From: Spinactinospora alkalitolerans
GTDB lineage: Bacteria > Actinomycetota > Actinomycetes > Streptosporangiales > Streptosporangiaceae
Reading direction: 5' to 3'
DNA: 64,000 nt
Assembly: GCF_013408795.1 (NCBI RefSeq)
Contig: NZ_JACCCC010000001.1
Span: 5,208,001-5,272,000, forward strand
In this document: positions 54,595-64,000 of the stretch, in pieces
Numbering within the stretch: position 1 is the stretch's first letter
Layout: each line of letters begins with the position of its first letter
Notes under the pieces: model-generated
Databases searched by the model: none
Seen by the model: only the letters and a program-made list of their open reading frames with translations
What the model was told of the DNA's origin: nothing
Made by a program: the position numbers and the translations under genes

Positions 54595-55059
54595 CTACTC
54601 GTACAGGTACTTCAGCTCCTGGGTGGCGAACCACATCAGTTCGTGGTCGTCCTCGTGGCCGGCTCCGGGGGTGGCGGCGGCCGCGGCGATGTCGTCGGCC
54701 GCGGCCTCGTCGTCGACGTGGGCGGAGGCCACCCGCTTCAGCGGGACCGCTCCCGTGACGGTGACCAGGGCCGGGTGGCCGTCGCCCCCGGTGTCCGGCG
54801 CGCGCACGGCGGCCTCGGGGATGTCGGCGGCGATGACGACGCGGCGCCGGGGCGCGGCGCCGTCGGCCGCCAGCAGGCGCAGGGAGGCGTCGGCCGCCGC
54901 GCGCAGCGCCTCGTACTCCAGCTCCTCCCCGTCGCCGTCGCCGTGCTGCTCCCGCAGCGCCGGGGTCACCGCGAAAGCGGCGAGCGGCTCGCCGCGGACG
55001 GCGCCCTCGGCGAGGGCCGCTGCGAGGGCCGGAAGGGTGCTGGGCAGGTAGATGCGCAT
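54595..55059 (-). CDS. DUF6912-like protein
   Basis: 154 residues. It begins MRIYLPSTLPALAAALAEGA and ends ELMWFATQELKYLYE, the conserved ends of a small actinobacterial family that I place as DUF6912. The middle carries EYEALRAAADASLRLLA and RRRVVIAADIP. There is no signal or membrane segment; acidic overall. Function unknown. The ATG at 55059 matches the family start; an ATG five codons earlier is possible. No ribosome site is evident. Confidence 0.65.
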   Translation of the reverse strand: MRIYLPSTLPALAAALAEGAVRGEPLAAFAVTPALREQHGDGDGEELEYEALRAAADASLRLLAADGAAPRRRVVIAADIPEAAVRAPDTGGDGHPALVTVTGAVPLKRVASAHVDDEAAADDIAAAAATPGAGHEDDHELMWFATQELKYLYE

Positions 55060-55162
55060 CGTGGAACTCGGCATTTCAGGTTTCGGGCGGTCGTGGATCA
55101 GCTGTCACGCCGAGTGTGCCAAAGACGCGGGCGCGGCCGCGCGCCGCGGCCGCGCCGCACCG

Positions 55163-55825
55163 TCACTTCGACATCGCCTCGAGTTCGATCCCGCAGGCCT
55201 CCTCCAGTCGGATCCGGGTCTCCTCGGGGTCCCGGTGCAGGATGCCGACCATGCCCAGCTCGACCGCGGCCGAGACGTTGTGGTCGATGTCATCGATGAA
55301 CACGCACTCCTCGGCCCGCAGCCCGACCAGCTCCAGGGCGTGGGCGAAGATCTCCGGCTCGGGCTTGCGCATGCCGACTTCGCCGGAGATGACCACGGCG
55401 TCGAAGGTGTCGGCGAAGCGATCGCGCGGGTAGCCGTTGCCCCAGGAGTTCGACAGCAGGCAGGTGCGCACGTCCTGGCGGCGCGCCTGGCGCAGGGCCG
55501 CGTACATCTCCTCCACCGGCAGGAAGCCCGAGAACATCCGGGTGAGCAGCCCGTCGTGGGGCACCGCGCCGCCGTCGACCAGCCGCAGCTCGGCGGCGAG
55601 TCGGCGTTCGAAGTCGCCGGGATCGACCTCGCCGCGCTCCAGCGCGTGGATGGGGTTGGCCGCCGCGCCGCCGGCGTAGGCGCCCTGCACCCATGAGCGC
55701 ATGACCGTGCGGTACAGATCGCTGTCGATGCCGTCGGCTTCGAGCCAGGCCGCGATCGTCTCGGGCAGCGGCGACGTCAGGACGCCGCCCCAATCGGTGA
55801 TGATGCCGCGACACGTGCTGGACAT
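55163..55825 (-). CDS. HAD-superfamily hydrolase
   Basis: 220 residues. Motif I is ITDWGGVLT (nucleophile Asp; the second position is Gly as in many sugar or epoxide-hydrolase-type HADs). Motif II is CLLSNSWG, the Lys motif is GMRKPEPEIF, and the acidic motif is VFIDDIDHNV. This is the subfamily IA v3 pattern with a small cap. The substrate is not predictable. The ATG at 55825 has GGAGG upstream. It is divergent from the acyl-CoA dehydrogenase gene, with 141 bp between. Long upstream ORF extensions are shadows. Confidence 0.8.
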   Translation of the reverse strand: MSSTCRGIITDWGGVLTSPLPETIAAWLEADGIDSDLYRTVMRSWVQGAYAGGAAANPIHALERGEVDPGDFERRLAAELRLVDGGAVPHDGLLTRMFSGFLPVEEMYAALRQARRQDVRTCLLSNSWGNGYPRDRFADTFDAVVISGEVGMRKPEPEIFAHALELVGLRAEECVFIDDIDHNVSAAVELGMVGILHRDPEETRIRLEEACGIELEAMSK

Positions 55826-55933
55826 TCCATCGCCTCCGTCCACTCGGCCCTGGGGTGGGCACGAGAGCCTTCCCCGCGGTTCCCGTTCTGAATCCTCGGC
55901 CGGGACCGGGGCCGGGAATCCACCCTGGACAGT

Positions 55934-55960
55934 ACCGACCAGTCGGTCGGGTGGCATACT
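55934..55960 (+). promoter_or_regulatory. TetR-type operator and leaderless promoter
   Basis: ACCGAC-CA-GTCGGT (55934-55947) is a palindrome of the kind bound by TetR repressors of acyl-CoA genes. It precedes CATACT (55955-55960), a -10 box only 6 bases from the ATG at 55967, so the message would be leaderless. Confidence 0.5.
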
Positions 55961-55966
55961 CGGGGC

Positions 55967-57166
55967 ATGGACTTCGAGCTCAGTTCCACGGCCCGCGAGT
56001 ACCTGGCCGATCTGCAGGAATTCATGGACCGGCACGTGTACCCCGCGGAGCCCGTCTACCACGCGTGGCGCGCCGCGGCCGGCCACGACAACCACGACCT
56101 GCCCCCGATCATGGAGGAACTCAAGGCCGAGGCCCGCAGGCGGGGCCTGTGGAACCTCTTCCTCCCCGATGTCGGCGGCCTGAGCGTCACCGACTACGCC
56201 CCGCTCGCCGAACTCACCGGCCGCTCCCCCGTGCTCGCCCCGCAGGCGCTGAACTGCTCGGCGCCCGACACGGGCAACATGGAGGTGCTGCACATGTTCG
56301 GCACCGAGGAGCAGCGCAAGCAGTGGCTGGAGCCGCTGCTCGACGGCAGGATCCGCTCGGCGTTCGCGATGACCGAGCCCGACGTCGCCTCCTCCGACGC
56401 CACCAACATCGCCACCTCCATCACCCGCGACGGCGACGACTACGTCGTCAACGGCCGCAAGTGGTGGATCAGCGGCGCCGCCGACCCGCGCTGCGAGATC
56501 CTCATCGTCATGGGCAAGACGGACCCCGACGGGCCGGCGCACCGGCAGCAGTCGATGATCCTGGTGCCGCGCGACACCCCCGGCCTGGAGATCGTCCGCT
56601 CGCTCCCCGTCTTCGGCTACCAGGATCAGGAGGGCCACTGCGAGCTGCGGTTCACCGACGTCCGGGTGCCCGCCGCCAACCTGGTCGCCGGGGAGGGCGA
56701 CGGCTTCATGATCGCCCAGGCCCGGCTCGGCCCCGGCCGCATCCACCACTGCATGCGCGCCATCGGGATGGCCGAGCGCGCGCTGGAGCTGACGGCCCGC
56801 CGCGCGGTCGAGCGCGTCGCCTTCGGCGGGCCGCTGGCCGAACAGGGCGTGGTCCAGCAGCAGATCGCCGAGTCGCGGCTGGCCATCGAGCAGGCCAGGC
56901 TGCTGGTGCTCAAGACGGCCTGGCTGATCGACAACCGCGGCACGAAGGAGGCGCGCACCGAGATCTCGGCGATCAAGGTGGCGGCGCCCCGGGTGGCCGT
57001 CGAGGTGATCGACCGGGCGATCCAGATCCACGGCGGCGGGGGCGTCGGCGACGACTTCCCGCTGGCGGAGATGTACGCGCACGCGCGGGCCATGCGCATC
57101 TTCGACGGCCCCGACGAGGTGCACCTGCGCTCCCTCGCCCGGCAGGAGATCAAGCGGTACCGCTGA
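55967..57166 (+). CDS. Acyl-CoA dehydrogenase
   Basis: 399 residues, complete. The FAD/substrate motif is FAMTEPDVASSDATNI, followed by GRKWWISGAADPRCEIL. The QDQEGHCELRFTDVRVP strand and the C-terminal AIQIHGGGGVGDDFPLAEMY with RIFDGPDEVHLRSLARQEI match the FadE/ACAD10-11-like branch that acts on longer or branched acyl-CoAs. Expected reaction: alpha,beta-desaturation of an acyl-CoA with transfer to ETF. It probably has no 5' leader (see promoter). It is followed by a strong terminator and so is monocistronic. Confidence 0.88.
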   Translation: MDFELSSTAREYLADLQEFMDRHVYPAEPVYHAWRAAAGHDNHDLPPIMEELKAEARRRGLWNLFLPDVGGLSVTDYAPLAELTGRSPVLAPQALNCSAPDTGNMEVLHMFGTEEQRKQWLEPLLDGRIRSAFAMTEPDVASSDATNIATSITRDGDDYVVNGRKWWISGAADPRCEILIVMGKTDPDGPAHRQQSMILVPRDTPGLEIVRSLPVFGYQDQEGHCELRFTDVRVPAANLVAGEGDGFMIAQARLGPGRIHHCMRAIGMAERALELTARRAVERVAFGGPLAEQGVVQQQIAESRLAIEQARLLVLKTAWLIDNRGTKEARTEISAIKVAAPRVAVEVIDRAIQIHGGGGVGDDFPLAEMYAHARAMRIFDGPDEVHLRSLARQEIKRYR

Positions 57167-57181
57167 CGCCGCGGACCTGCG

Positions 57182-57213
57182 GGGCGCCCGCGGGCGGAGT
57201 CCCGCGGGCGCCC
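57182..57213 (+). terminator. Terminator after the acyl-CoA dehydrogenase gene
   Basis: A perfect 13-bp stem (GGGCGCCCGCGGG / CCCGCGGGCGCCC) with a 6-nt loop, 16 bases past the stop. No T-run. Confidence 0.65.
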
Positions 57214-57301
57214 GAGGTCCGGGCTCGCACGAGGAGTCGGCCGCCGCGGCAGCCGACCGAACCGGCCCGGCCTGAACGGCGCATTGCGGACGGACGCAAC
57301 C

Positions 57302-57321
57302 GAACCCGGAATTCCGGGTTC
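57302..57321. promoter_or_regulatory. 20-bp perfect palindrome, possible operator
   Basis: GAACCCGGAATTCCGGGTTC lies 142 bp upstream of the Uma2 gene and 136 bp after the acyl-CoA dehydrogenase stop. The sequence from 57322 to 57462 is AT-richer, as in promoters, but no clear hexamers were assigned. Confidence 0.4.
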
Positions 57322-57462
57322 ACCGGCTCCCTGCCGCCTTGATACGGCTCTGACCTGGAGCATCGACTTTCGACAAAGCCGAATCGAACTCATGTTCCCA
57401 GAATCGGCTCCGGGCCGCTCGGATTGCGTGCATGCTGGCCGTCATGAACCTGAGGAGGCAAG

Positions 57463-58139
57463 ATGAGTGTCATGACTCTGAGCGAGACCGAACTCGGTCT
57501 GCCCGCCGACCGGCCGCTGACCGTGGAGGACCTGGAGCACACCCCGGACGACGGCCGGAGGTACGAACTGGTCGACGGGAGGCTTGACGTGTCGTCGGCC
57601 CCCGCGCAGCCGCACACCCGGGCGGAGACCCGGCTGACCTGGCTTCTCGCCACCGTCGCCCCTGACGAGTTCGAGGTCCAGTCAGGCCCCGGCGTCACGT
57701 TCAACGCCAAGAGGACCCACCACCGCATTCCCGATGTCGCGGTCAAGAGGAGCGAACCGCTGGAGGTCCCGCACCTGACCCGTCCCCCGTTGCTCGCGGT
57801 CGAGGTGGTCTCCCCCGAGAGCATCCTGCGCGATCACCACACCAAGAAGCGTGAGTACGCGAACTTCGGGGTGCAAGCGTACTGGCTGATCACGCCGTCG
57901 CTGGACAAGCCCGACATCATCGAGTTCCGGCTGGAGGACGGGGAGTTCATCGAGGTGCGGCAGGCCGTGGGGTCCGACGTCTTCGAGACCGACTTCCCGT
58001 TCCCCGTCCGGATCGTCCCCGAATGGCTGGTCGCCGACGGCGACTGGCGCGCCGGCATCGGCGGGCCCGAGGCGGACGGTTCGGAGCCCCGGGACGGCGG
58101 AGAGGCGGCGGAGGACGGCCCCGGAGGCGCGGAAGGGGA

Positions 58140-58146
<7 letters not shown>
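57463..58146 (+). CDS. Uma2-family (DUF820) putative nuclease
   Basis: 227 residues. The restriction-endonuclease-like core is clear: RRYELVDGRL, VQSGPGVTFNAKRTHHRIPD with the first acidic residue (PDVAV), and the LLAVEVVSPESILRD strand with the E-x-S pattern, then KKREYANFGVQAYWLI with the Lys. Uma2 proteins are abundant in actinobacteria and cyanobacteria, often in many copies; their role is not settled. The last 35 residues are an acidic, disordered tail. The ATG has AGGAGG. The stop overlaps the convergent GH3 gene by 7 bp. Confidence 0.8.
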
Positions 58147-59804
<1,658 letters not shown>

Positions 59805-59956
59805 GAGGATCTTCCGGTGGGGGGCGGTGGGTGCGGAACGGCGAGGTGAGCACGTTCCGCACCCACGATAGCGGCGGCGGTGCCCGAAAGCGCTCCACCG
59901 CCGCCGCCCCGCCGCGGTCGGGGCCCCTTGCGCGGTGGACGCGCGCAAGGGGGCTG

Positions 59957-61651
59957 CTACAGCCCGAACTCCGCCAGGCCGGGGAGCCGGTCGCGGGCGG
60001 CCCGCCGGGCGGCCTCGGGGGTCCGCGCCGCGCGGGCGGCCGTTGCGGCGTCCCCGCACTGCTCCAGGCTGCTGTGCGCCAGTGCGGCGCGCACCAGCGG
60101 CAGCGCCGTGGCGCCCATCGACAGGGAGGTGACCCCCAGGCCGACGAGGACGCAGGCCAGCACCGGGTCGGCGGCGGCCTCGCCGCAGACCCCGCACTCG
60201 CGTCCGGCGCCGGAGGCGGCCGACGCGGTCAGCGCCACCAGGTCCAGCACGCCCGGCTGCCACGAGTCCTGGAACCTGCTCAGGCCCCCGATCTCGCGGT
60301 CGGCCGCGCACGCGTACTGCGTGAGGTCGTTGGTGCCGATGCTGAAGAACCCGGCGGACTCGGCCAGGTGAGCGGCGCGCAGGGCCGCCGCGGGAACCTC
60401 GACCATGATGCCGGCCTGCTCGATGCCGGCCCCGGCCGCGGCCGCGGCGAACCACTCGGCGTCCTCGGCGTCGGTCACCATGGGCGCCATCACCTGGAGC
60501 CGGGCATCGGTGTCGCGCTCGGCCTCGGCCAGCGCGGCGAGCTGGGTCCGCAGCATCTCCGGGAAGCGCCGCATCATCCGCAGGCCGCGCTCGCCCAGCG
60601 CGGGGTTGGGCTCGGCGGCCGGCGGAGGCAGGAACGCCAGCGGCTTGTCGGCGCCGGAGTCCAGCGTGCGCACGACCACCTTGGCCCCGGGGAACGCCTC
60701 CAGCACCGCCCGGTACGCGGCCAACTGCTCCTCGCGGGTGGGCGCGTCGGCCCGGTCCAGGAACAGGAACTCCGTCCGGTACAGGCCCACGCCCTCGGCG
60801 CCGTTCTCCAGCGCGGCCGGCAGGTCCTGGGGCCCGCCGATGTTGGCCAGCAGCGGGACCCGGTGGCCGTCGGAGGTCCGCCCCGGCCCCTCGCTGCGGG
60901 CGGCCGCGGTGGTCCGGGCCGCGGCCCTGGCCTCGGCCTGCTCGACGAACGCGGGGTCCGGGTCGCGCACGACCTCGCCGGTGGCGCCGTCGACCAGCAG
61001 GGGGACGCCGTCCGCGATCTCCTCCGAACCGGCGCAGGCCACCACGGCCGGCAGTCCCAGGGAGCGGGCCAGGATCGCGGTGTGGCTGGTCGGCCCGCCC
61101 TCGCGGGTGACGAACGCCAGCACGCGCTCGGGGTCGAGCAGCGCGGTGTCGGCCGGGGCGAGGTCGTGGGCGAGGAGGACGAAGGGGGTCGCCGATTCGG
61201 GGACGCCCGGCACCGGGACGCCCAGCAGCCGCGCGACCACGCGGTCGCGCACGTCGTCGAGGTCGGCGACGCGGGCCGCGAGGTAGGCGCCGGCGCTCGC
61301 CAGCACCTCCCGGTAGGCGGTGAAGGCCTCGAACACGGCCCGCGCGGCCGAGGTGCCCTCGCCCACGCGGCGCTCGACGTCCCCGGCCAGGGAGGGGTCG
61401 CGCGCCATCAGCGCCTGGGCGTCCAGGACCTCCTGGGCGTCGCCGCCGGCGCGCTCACCGCGGTCGGTGAGGTCCTGGGCGGTCTCCTCCAGCGCGGAGG
61501 CGGCCCGGGCGGCCTCCGCTGCGGCGTCGCCGCCGTGGCGCTCGCCCTCCGGGGGCTCGGGCACCGCCCGCGCCAGCCGCAGCGCCGGCCCGAAGCCGAC
61601 GCCGGAGCTGACCCCGACGCCGGTCAGCGTGTCGGTCATGGCGGTTCCCAT
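59957..61651 (-). CDS. ptsI: PTS enzyme I (phosphoenolpyruvate-protein phosphotransferase)
   Basis: 564 residues. The phosphorylated His is in TREGGPTSHTAILARS (~residue 190). The PEP-binding barrel shows LYRTEFLFLDRADAPTREEQ, LGERGLRMM and FSIGTNDLTQYACAADRE with the C-terminal Cys motif ECGVCGEAAADP. It takes phosphate from PEP to HPr. The ATG at 61651 overlaps the HPr stop (ATGA); an ATG four codons later is possible. It is the last gene of the PTS operon. Confidence 0.95.
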   Translation of the reverse strand: MGTAMTDTLTGVGVSSGVGFGPALRLARAVPEPPEGERHGGDAAAEAARAASALEETAQDLTDRGERAGGDAQEVLDAQALMARDPSLAGDVERRVGEGTSAARAVFEAFTAYREVLASAGAYLAARVADLDDVRDRVVARLLGVPVPGVPESATPFVLLAHDLAPADTALLDPERVLAFVTREGGPTSHTAILARSLGLPAVVACAGSEEIADGVPLLVDGATGEVVRDPDPAFVEQAEARAAARTTAAARSEGPGRTSDGHRVPLLANIGGPQDLPAALENGAEGVGLYRTEFLFLDRADAPTREEQLAAYRAVLEAFPGAKVVVRTLDSGADKPLAFLPPPAAEPNPALGERGLRMMRRFPEMLRTQLAALAEAERDTDARLQVMAPMVTDAEDAEWFAAAAAGAGIEQAGIMVEVPAAALRAAHLAESAGFFSIGTNDLTQYACAADREIGGLSRFQDSWQPGVLDLVALTASAASGAGRECGVCGEAAADPVLACVLVGLGVTSLSMGATALPLVRAALAHSSLEQCGDAATAARAARTPEAARRAARDRLPGLAEFGL

Positions 61652-61908
61652 CAGCTCTCGTTGGCGATCTCGGTGAGCCTGTCGAGGAGCTCCTCCGCTC
61701 CGTCCCCGTCCGCGGTGAGGACGATCTCGTCGCCCTGGCGGACGCCCAGGCCCATCACCGCCAGGATGCTCTTGGCGGACACGGCGGCGCCGTCGCCCTT
61801 CGCGACCGTCACCTCGCCGCCGGCCTTGGACGCGGCCTGGACGAACAGTGCCGCCGGCCGGGCGTGCAGCCCGACCTCGGACTCGACCTTCACGCGGCGC
61901 TCTGCCAC
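61651..61908 (-). CDS. ptsH: Phosphocarrier protein HPr
   Basis: 85 residues. The active His15 is in GLHARPA, and the loop SAKSILAVMGL has Ser47 at the regulatory position used in Firmicutes (no HPr kinase is expected here). GTG start with AGAGGTGG. It carries phosphate from enzyme I to EIIA. Located between the HAD gene (23 bp upstream) and ptsI (overlapping). Confidence 0.95.
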   Translation of the reverse strand: MAERRVKVESEVGLHARPAALFVQAASKAGGEVTVAKGDGAAVSAKSILAVMGLGVRQGDEIVLTADGDGAEELLDRLTEIANES

Positions 61909-61931
61909 GGTTCCACCTCTTCTTGCTCGCT

Positions 61932-62612
61932 TCAGGGTCGGGGGACGATCCGAGGCCAGTCCACCTCGGTCAAATGGTCGACGACGAGGTCGGCCCGGTC
62001 CAGCGCCGGCCGCTCGTGGGTCGTGGTGATGCCCACGACCCGCATGCCGGCGCTCTTGCCGGCCTGGACGCCGGCGGGGGTGTCCTCGAAGACCACGATG
62101 TGCTCGGGCGCGTAGCCCAGGATCTCGGCGCCGCGCAGGTAGCCCTGCGGGTCGGGTTTGCCCTCGCTGACGTCGCCGGCCGTCACCAGGCCCTTGAACA
62201 GCTCGCGCACGCCCAGGTCGGTCAGCGCCAGCTCGGCCCAGTCCCGGCCGGCCGAGGTCACCAGCGCGAACGGGACGCCTTCGGCGTGCAGACGGCGCAG
62301 GAACGCCACCGACTCCGGCAGGTGCTCCACCGGGGGCAGGTCGGGGTCCTGGCCGTAGACCCGCAGTTCGGCGATGAGCACGTCCAGTGTGATGCCGGGG
62401 AGCAGCTCGGGGTGGTCGGCCAGCACGTCGGTGCCGCGCCGACCCATGAACTTGTGCAGCAGCTCCCTGTCGTAGGGGACGTTGTGCGCGTCCAGCAGCT
62501 TGGCCCAGGTGGCCAGGCTGCGCGGTTCGCTGTTGATCAGCGTGCCGTCCAGGTCGAACAGCGCGGCGCGGGGCGGGGTCAGGTCTTCGGAGAGGTCCAC
62601 GATTGCACTCAC
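61932..62612 (-). CDS. HAD phosphatase, beta-phosphoglucomutase-like
   Basis: 226 residues. Motif I is ALFDLDGTLINSEP, then a helical cap (ATWAKLLDAHNVPYDRELLH), motif II VTSAGRD, motif III GKPDPQGYLRGAEIL and motif IV VVFEDTPAGVQAG, all intact. This is the sugar-phosphatase/beta-PGM subfamily. GTG 62612 overlaps the EIIA stop; an ATG two codons earlier (62618) is possible. Placed inside a PTS operon, it may relieve sugar-phosphate stress by dephosphorylating excess substrate. That role is inference. Confidence 0.85.
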   Translation of the reverse strand: MSAIVDLSEDLTPPRAALFDLDGTLINSEPRSLATWAKLLDAHNVPYDRELLHKFMGRRGTDVLADHPELLPGITLDVLIAELRVYGQDPDLPPVEHLPESVAFLRRLHAEGVPFALVTSAGRDWAELALTDLGVRELFKGLVTAGDVSEGKPDPQGYLRGAEILGYAPEHIVVFEDTPAGVQAGKSAGMRVVGITTTHERPALDRADLVVDHLTEVDWPRIVPRP

Positions 62613-63055
62613 GCCCATTGGAACAGCAGATCGCCCTGCTCGATTTCCCCGGTGCCCGCGCGGGAGATCACGTCGCCGTCGGCGTCCAGCGCGACGATCG
62701 GCACGATCGGCGACAGGCCCCGCGCGGTGACGTCGGCGGGGTTCCACCGGATCATCGGCCGGCCCGCCTCGATCTCGGCGCCCTCCTCGACGAGCTTGTC
62801 GAAGCCCGCGCCGTCCAGCTTCACCGTGTCGATGCCCAGATGCACCAGGACGCCCCGGCCGCCCTCCCCGAGCAGGACGAATGCGTGCGCGTGCAGCTTG
62901 GCGACCTTGCCGGTGACCGGCGCGACCGCCTCCTGGAGCCCGTCCCTGGGCCTGATGGCGGTGCCGGGTCCCACCATCCCCTGCGCGAACACGGGGTCGG
63001 GAATCTCGGACAGCCCCACTGCGGTGCCCGATACGGGCGAAAGCACGGAGAGCAT
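62609..63055 (-). CDS. crr: PTS glucose-type EIIA component
   Basis: 148 residues with the EIIA-Glc barrel: VLSPVSGTAVGL, a donor-binding His57 in KLHAHAFVLLG, and the phosphorylated His72 in VHLGIDTVKLDG. It passes phosphate from HPr to EIIB. In Streptomyces the homolog Crr also affects carbon regulation and antibiotic production. The ATG follows AGGAGG. Confidence 0.93.
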   Translation of the reverse strand: MLSVLSPVSGTAVGLSEIPDPVFAQGMVGPGTAIRPRDGLQEAVAPVTGKVAKLHAHAFVLLGEGGRGVLVHLGIDTVKLDGAGFDKLVEEGAEIEAGRPMIRWNPADVTARGLSPIVPIVALDADGDVISRAGTGEIEQGDLLFQWA

Positions 63056-63120
63056 GGTGCAGCCTCCTCTTCGAAGGCCGAGCGCGACCGACGCGGCCGC
63101 GCCCCGGCGTCGTCGTCGGA

Positions 63121-63357
63121 TCAGTCGAGCAGGTCGTTGATGTCGTCGGTCAGCGAGTCGGCCTCGGGCCCCACCACGACCTGGACGACGTTGCCGGAGA
63201 TCAGCACGCCGTGCGCACCGGCCGCCTTCAGCGCGTCCTGGTCGACCTTCCCGGGGTCGCCGACCTCGGTGCGCAGGCGGGTGATGCACGCTTCGATGTC
63301 CTCGATGTTGCCGGCGCCACCGAGCCCGGCGACGATCGCGGATGCCTTGTCGGCCAT
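63121..63357 (-). CDS. PTS EIIB component (GlcNAc/glucose family)
   Basis: 78 residues. The phosphorylated Cys24 is in IEDIEACITRLRTEV, the EIIB-Glc/NagF motif, and the C-terminal LISGNVVQVVVGPEAD matches the family. It gives its phosphate to the sugar at the membrane EIIC, which is not in this window. The ATG follows AGGGAGGT. It is the first gene of the visible PTS operon, so EIIC must be encoded elsewhere. Confidence 0.9.
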   Translation of the reverse strand: MADKASAIVAGLGGAGNIEDIEACITRLRTEVGDPGKVDQDALKAAGAHGVLISGNVVQVVVGPEADSLTDDINDLLD

Positions 63358-63472
63358 GTCTACCTCCCTCTGGGATCCACCGGCGTGCGGACCGGTGGAC
63401 GGTGAAAGCTGCGGATCTCAGCTGAGCTTAAATCCCATGGAACGGATGGCCACAGGGGGTGGCCCGGGACGG
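63358..63472. promoter_or_regulatory. Upstream region of the PTS operon
   Basis: It contains CCACCGG/CCGGTGG (63378-63399, 8-nt loop), and the palindrome CTCAGCTGAG (63417-63426) next to GATTTAAGCT on the minus strand, possibly a -10 with an operator. The hairpin might end the SIS gene transcript. No DasR consensus is seen. Confidence 0.4.
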
Positions 63473-64000
63473 CTACGACGTCTGGGTCACCTTGCCCAGG
63501 CCGCGCGGCGCGTCGGGGTCGTAGCCCAGCCGCCGGGCGAGCCGTTCGGTGATGAGCTGGGCCGGGACGATGAGGCTGATCGGGGCCAGCCACTCGGGCA
63601 GGTCCGGAGCGGGCAGGCAGAGGTCGCAGGCCCCGGCCAGCGCCGAGCCGCCGCCGATGCCGTAGGCCGGGGCCCCGTTGGCGACGACGCGCTCGGCCAG
63701 CGCGACCGTCCCCTGCAGCGTGGGTCCGGACCCCGCGGCCACCAGGATGGCCGGGGTCTCGGCGTCGACGACCGCGATCGGGCCGTGCAGCAGGTCGGCG
63801 TAGGACAGCCCCATGGCGTGCAGGTAGCAGGCCTCCTTCAGCTTCAGCGCCGCCTCGAGCGCGGTGGAGAAGGCCATGCCGCGCCCGGAGACGACCGCTC
63901 CGTGCACGCCGACGAGCCGCTCGACGATCTCGTCCAACTGCTCGCCCGGCTCGGCCAGCGTCTCCTCGATGGCGTCGGGGACCCGGTTCAGCTCGTCGGC
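63473..64000 (-). CDS. SIS-domain sugar isomerase/deaminase-like protein, 5' part outside window
   Basis: The last 175 codons of a longer gene; the frame stays open to 64000. It matches the second SIS domain of GlmS/AgaS/FrlB-type enzymes: VVSGRGMAFSTALEAALKLK, EACYLHAMGLSYADLLHGPI and the end LARRLGYDPDAPRGLGKVTQ, typical of glucosamine-6-phosphate-using SIS proteins. Next to PTS and amino-sugar genes it may convert glucosamine-6-P to fructose-6-P. The N-terminus is needed to tell isomerase, deaminase and synthase apart. Confidence 0.82.
   Translation of the reverse strand, partial: ADELNRVPDAIEETLAEPGEQLDEIVERLVGVHGAVVSGRGMAFSTALEAALKLKEACYLHAMGLSYADLLHGPIAVVDAETPAILVAAGSGPTLQGTVALAERVVANGAPAYGIGGGSALAGACDLCLPAPDLPEWLAPISLIVPAQLITERLARRLGYDPDAPRGLGKVTQTS

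Overview
The window is high-GC (roughly 70% or more) DNA from an actinobacterium. GTG starts, AGGAGG-type ribosome sites, four-base start/stop overlaps, a WhiB protein, the 180-kDa NAD-glutamate dehydrogenase, ftsEX next to smpB, and an integrative element of the pSAM2 type all fit. The tmRNA tag reads ANSKRTEFALAA, which as I recall is the Thermobifida form, so a member of the Nocardiopsaceae (Nocardiopsis or Streptomonospora-like) is my best guess; this is inference.

Layout. (1) 1-15.4 kb: a cell-envelope glycosylation cluster, mostly on the minus strand: two GT-C-type membrane proteins, an AftD-like arabinofuranosyltransferase, a GT4 glycosyltransferase, a DUF3068 protein, an SGNH hydrolase and a small exported peptide. 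Two methyltransferases and a VapBC pair lie on the plus strand. (2) 15.4-22.7 kb: a two-domain FadE34-like acyl-CoA dehydrogenase behind a KstR-like operator, a DMT-type membrane protein, nagA, an FMN reductase, a class V aminotransferase and a small unknown gene. (3) 22.8-43.2 kb: the ssrA - PBP-like lipoprotein - smpB - ftsX - ftsE - prfB block on the minus strand. It is split by a 13.9-kb actinomycete integrative and conjugative element (AICE, 23700-37607) bounded by 47-bp direct repeats. (4) 43.3-52.7 kb: NAD-glutamate dehydrogenase, a degenerate acetoacetyl-CoA-synthetase relative, a HAD protein lacking its nucleophile, and a coiled-coil membrane protein. (5) 52.7-58.1 kb: pruA, a DUF6912-like gene, a HAD phosphatase, an acyl-CoA dehydrogenase and a Uma2 protein. 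(6) 58.1-64 kb: a NagZ-like lipoprotein and a PTS operon (EIIB, EIIA, HAD phosphatase, HPr, EI) below a partial SIS-domain gene.

The AICE is complete on paper. It has int and xis at the right end, a primase-polymerase plus DUF3987 protein for replication, an FtsK/TraB translocase with small membrane proteins for transfer, a GntR (KorSA-like) repressor with matching palindromic operators, and a WhiB protein. Its least familiar part is a 271-bp symmetric array of seven 13-bp units inside 33-bp inverted repeats near the left end, a candidate origin. Other points worth a look are paired 12-bp-spaced repeats near both att sites, a possible small RNA ending just before attL, a duplicated hairpin leader, and a winged-helix domain shared by two element proteins.

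Two genome-wide themes also appear. A dispersed hairpin-forming repeat occurs at four sites, and one cluster of it seems to sit in frame inside a membrane-protein gene; a different short insert interrupts the FadE34-like gene in frame. Several proteins keep their fold but have lost catalytic residues (the PBP, the AACS relative, one HAD protein).
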